Shown piece by piece: positions 61,691-64,000 of a DNA stretch of 64,000 bases. Under the pieces are notes generated by a model. It had not been told where the DNA came from. It did no database searches and was given only the letters and a program-made list of their open reading frames with translations. Origin of the DNA: Eudorina sp. 2006-703-Eu-15 (Eukaryota; Chlorophyta; Chlorophyceae; Chlamydomonadales; Volvocaceae). Every line of letters starts with the position of its first letter. Position 1 is the stretch's first letter. The stretch lies in assembly GCA_003117195.1 (NCBI GenBank), contig BDSI01000093.1, forward strand, positions 242,001 to 306,000, in the 5' to 3' direction. The translations under genes were made by a program, and so were the position numbers.

Positions 61691-61737
61691 GCCATGCCAA
61701 ACAATCATGCTAACTACCCAACCGCGTTAACAATCAT

Positions 61738-61773
61738 GCGGTACCTTACACCTTGTAATCATGTATGTGCAGC

Positions 61774-61828
<55 letters not shown>

Positions 61829-63150
61829 ACGGCATGCATGGCACACACTCCGCCACGGGCTGGGTATCCCCCCGCCCCCCGCGTGGCGTGGCTGGACTAC
61901 TCCACTACCATGTTGGCGTCGTACTGTGCGTACTGTGTCGTACTGCTGCGTCGCATACATATAAAGGTATATATGCTGCGGATGGGGATTTCGGATATCT
62001 TCCGCTTAATACTGTACGTTGCTGACTGCAGGCGAGGCGTAATCACCCGTCGTCGATTGATTGATGGTGTCACGAAATTATTGTGTGCCGCACCCTAACA
62101 TGCACACGACATACAAGCAACCTCATCCGTCCCGCACACCAACATGGACAGTGGTAATACTAACAACGCAACATGCGAAATCGGATCATAGTAGTGTCTG
62201 CCTTCCCACGCACGCACCGCGCAGCAGAAACCCATCCAGCAGCTTGCGGATGGAGCCGCCCTTCAGCCAGATAGATACCAATACAGCAGCACTACTGGCA
62301 CTGTAAAATTAATAAACCGCCAGCAGTTGTGTGTCTACTGTCTCACCAGCAGTATGTCAGCAGGTAGGCTTCCATTGGGACACTGTAGGTACTGCTGCAT
62401 CGATCTGTGTGACCAAGCAAGTAAACGCCTGTTTGGTCGTCTATCGATATATAGATATCTGCGTGTGTGCGTGCGTGGCTCGCTGCTGACTGAATGGGTC
62501 GTCGCACAGCAGAAGCACACGCGCGCGCGGCGGTGGGTTTCGTTTCATTTTATTTCCAAAAGCAATGAGTACACTAATTACACTAATAATCACGCATCTC
62601 AGATATGTATCAAAGTACCGACGCAGGGCAAAGCCCATTGTGCTTTAAGGAGTCAGCGCAGGGGCGGTAAGGCTCGCTGAGCCTTTGCGCGCGTGCCACG
62701 GGTTTTCATCCCCCCCCACATACAGCAACACTACTCGCAGAAACCATCGGCAGGGTACCCAGTAAGGACGTAAGGCCTTCCAGATTATAAGTACCATAGA
62801 AATAAAGGCGGCTGGTGCCCAGCATCTGCGGAGGCCTTTTCCATCCAAAGACTCTCCTTATATCATAATTACATAACTGCTGGATGGTGGGTGCGCTGTC
62901 CGTTGTCCTCGCTCCATGCCCTTTCGCTTCATGCACGCACGCGCTCGTACTTCCTGCTGCGTGCGCTTCAGATGAAGATGGTGCTACACGAGACCGCAAG
63001 CATGCCCAGAGGGCATGGGGTTGGCGACGTCTGCAGGCGGCAGCGAGTGGTGCATCGCATCGCATCGCATCGCATCGCATCGCATCGCATCGCATCGGTG
63101 AGGGCAGCAGACAGAGCACATACAGACAGGGGCGCGTGCGTGCATGCACC
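61738..63150 (+). repeat. 1.4-kb direct repeat, copy 2 (right of SRCR gene B)
   Basis: Collinear with 53,057-54,464. It carries a (TA)n insertion at 61,777-61,825 and an expanded ATCGC pentamer run at 63,052-63,097 where copy 1 has short versions. Together the two copies bracket SRCR gene B in direct orientation. Confidence 0.8.
61777..61825. repeat. (TA)n microsatellite
   Basis: About 24 uninterrupted TA dinucleotides inside copy 2 of the 1.4-kb repeat. The matching site in copy 1 (near 53,083) has none. Confidence 0.95.
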
Positions 63151-63807
63151 CCATTCATCATACGTCATCGCTAGCAGTCAGATGGATGACCTGCGGGGTC
63201 TGCTGCTGTAACATGCGTGCATGCATCCGTCCTTCAATATAATACGTAATTGTATTATTATTGTTATTAATGATGTTCCATACGGCGGGTACGTAGTAGC
63301 ATGTAGGCATGTATGGGAATGCATGTATATATGGGCCGGTGCGCTGCGAGCGCAACCATGCATAAGCAATAATGTGACCCACCTTCGCACCCCCCGCCCT
63401 CGCATGACCAACCGACGCCGGGCCGTCGCGTGCAACCTCAGCGTGTACGGTAGGTGGTCAGTTTGATTACACGCATGTGTACGGCGACCGTGTCAGCGGA
63501 CAGCTATTTACGTATTTTTACGTAGCTGGCGCACGTCCTTCTGCACGTATGCCCATGCATTAACACCAAGCGCGTGCGTGATCTATCGATGATGATGACC
63601 CGCTCGGGCATTCACCGCCGATCGATCCGCGCGGACCACGCACGCACGCACGGACCACACACACACACAGAACCAGGTTGGACCCGCACGGACATATACG
63701 CACCTGCTGTAAAATCTGGTTGGCACCTCGCTTCGTTACACAAATACAGAGCACGCAAAGTGCGTGCTTCGCACTCATCCGGTACGTAAGTAGTCTTGCG
63801 CCTTGCT
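63151..63807. other. No gene recognised
   Basis: Contains a degraded core-1-like sequence (gatgacctgcggggtctgct, 63,185) and AT-rich sequence at 63.24-63.27 kb. No ORF with a recognisable motif. Confidence 0.4.
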
Positions 63808-64000
63808 TACGTACCGCACCGACCACGCACCTACCGACCATGTACCGACGCACCTACCGACCACGCATGCACCCACGCACCGACCACGCACCGACCACGC
63901 ATGCACCCATGCACCGACCACGCACCGACCACGCACCGACCATGCACCGACCACGCACCGACCACGCACCGACCACGCACCGACCACGCACCAGGCTTGC
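63808..64000 (+). repeat. Tandem caccgaccacg repeat running off the window
   Basis: 10-11-bp units of the form caccgaccacg, some with an extra catgcacccacg, continue to the right edge. A short run of the same unit occurs at 54,478-54,510. Confidence 0.9.

Overview
The window looks like nuclear DNA of a flagellated, GC-rich green alga, most likely a volvocine (Chlamydomonas/Volvox-type) species. This rests on intron-dense genes whose exons join only after splicing, secreted scavenger-receptor-like (SRCR) proteins with proline-rich spacers, a flagellar CFAP144/FAM183-type protein, a CBS-DCC protein with a transit-peptide-like N terminus, a Fanzor (TnpB-like) relic, and very abundant micro- and minisatellites. 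Nothing looks bacterial, viral or organellar. Exon models were built by hand from splice sites, reading phase and family motifs; the species is an inference.

Layout. 1-949: 3' end of a low-complexity ORF. 5,488-11,665 (+): secreted SRCR-like gene A in nine exons. 13.0-15.4 kb: hypothetical coding fragments. 16,097-22,196 (+): protein with three CCCH zinc fingers in nine exons. 24.9-27.2 kb (-): uncertain gene with a signal-peptide exon. 27,552-29,577 (-): CBS pair fused to a DCC (DUF393) domain. 33,695-37,381 (+): SAM-like plus trypsin-like protease. 37.7-38.3 kb (+): broken Fanzor remnant. 41,048-about 48,690 (-): PARN-type poly(A)-specific ribonuclease in at least 13 exons. 50,534-51,594 (+): CFAP144/FAP144 homologue. 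54,802-59,811 (-): SRCR-like gene B, paralogue of A with the same exon lengths. Beyond 60 kb I see only repeats and unsupported ORFs.

The most unusual part is 30.4-45.6 kb. The segment 40,237-45,592, which covers the 3' half of PARN, appears to have been tandemly duplicated. The left copy survives only as its two ends (30,408-32,299 and 39,961-40,233). Between them lie 7.66 kb of unrelated DNA holding an acidic ORF, the SAM-protease gene, the Fanzor relic and a 40-bp minisatellite. Other notable items are a complete 292-bp TRIM-like miniature LTR element with a 5-bp target duplication, five phase-supported GC-AG introns, a long foldback in a PARN intron, a dispersed two-core repeat family, and two 1.4-kb direct repeats flanking SRCR gene B.

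The genes do not form a pathway. They act in RNA turnover (PARN, possibly the CCCH protein), the extracellular matrix or cell surface (SRCR A and B), the flagellum (CFAP144), the plastid (CBS-DCC, inferred) and proteolysis.
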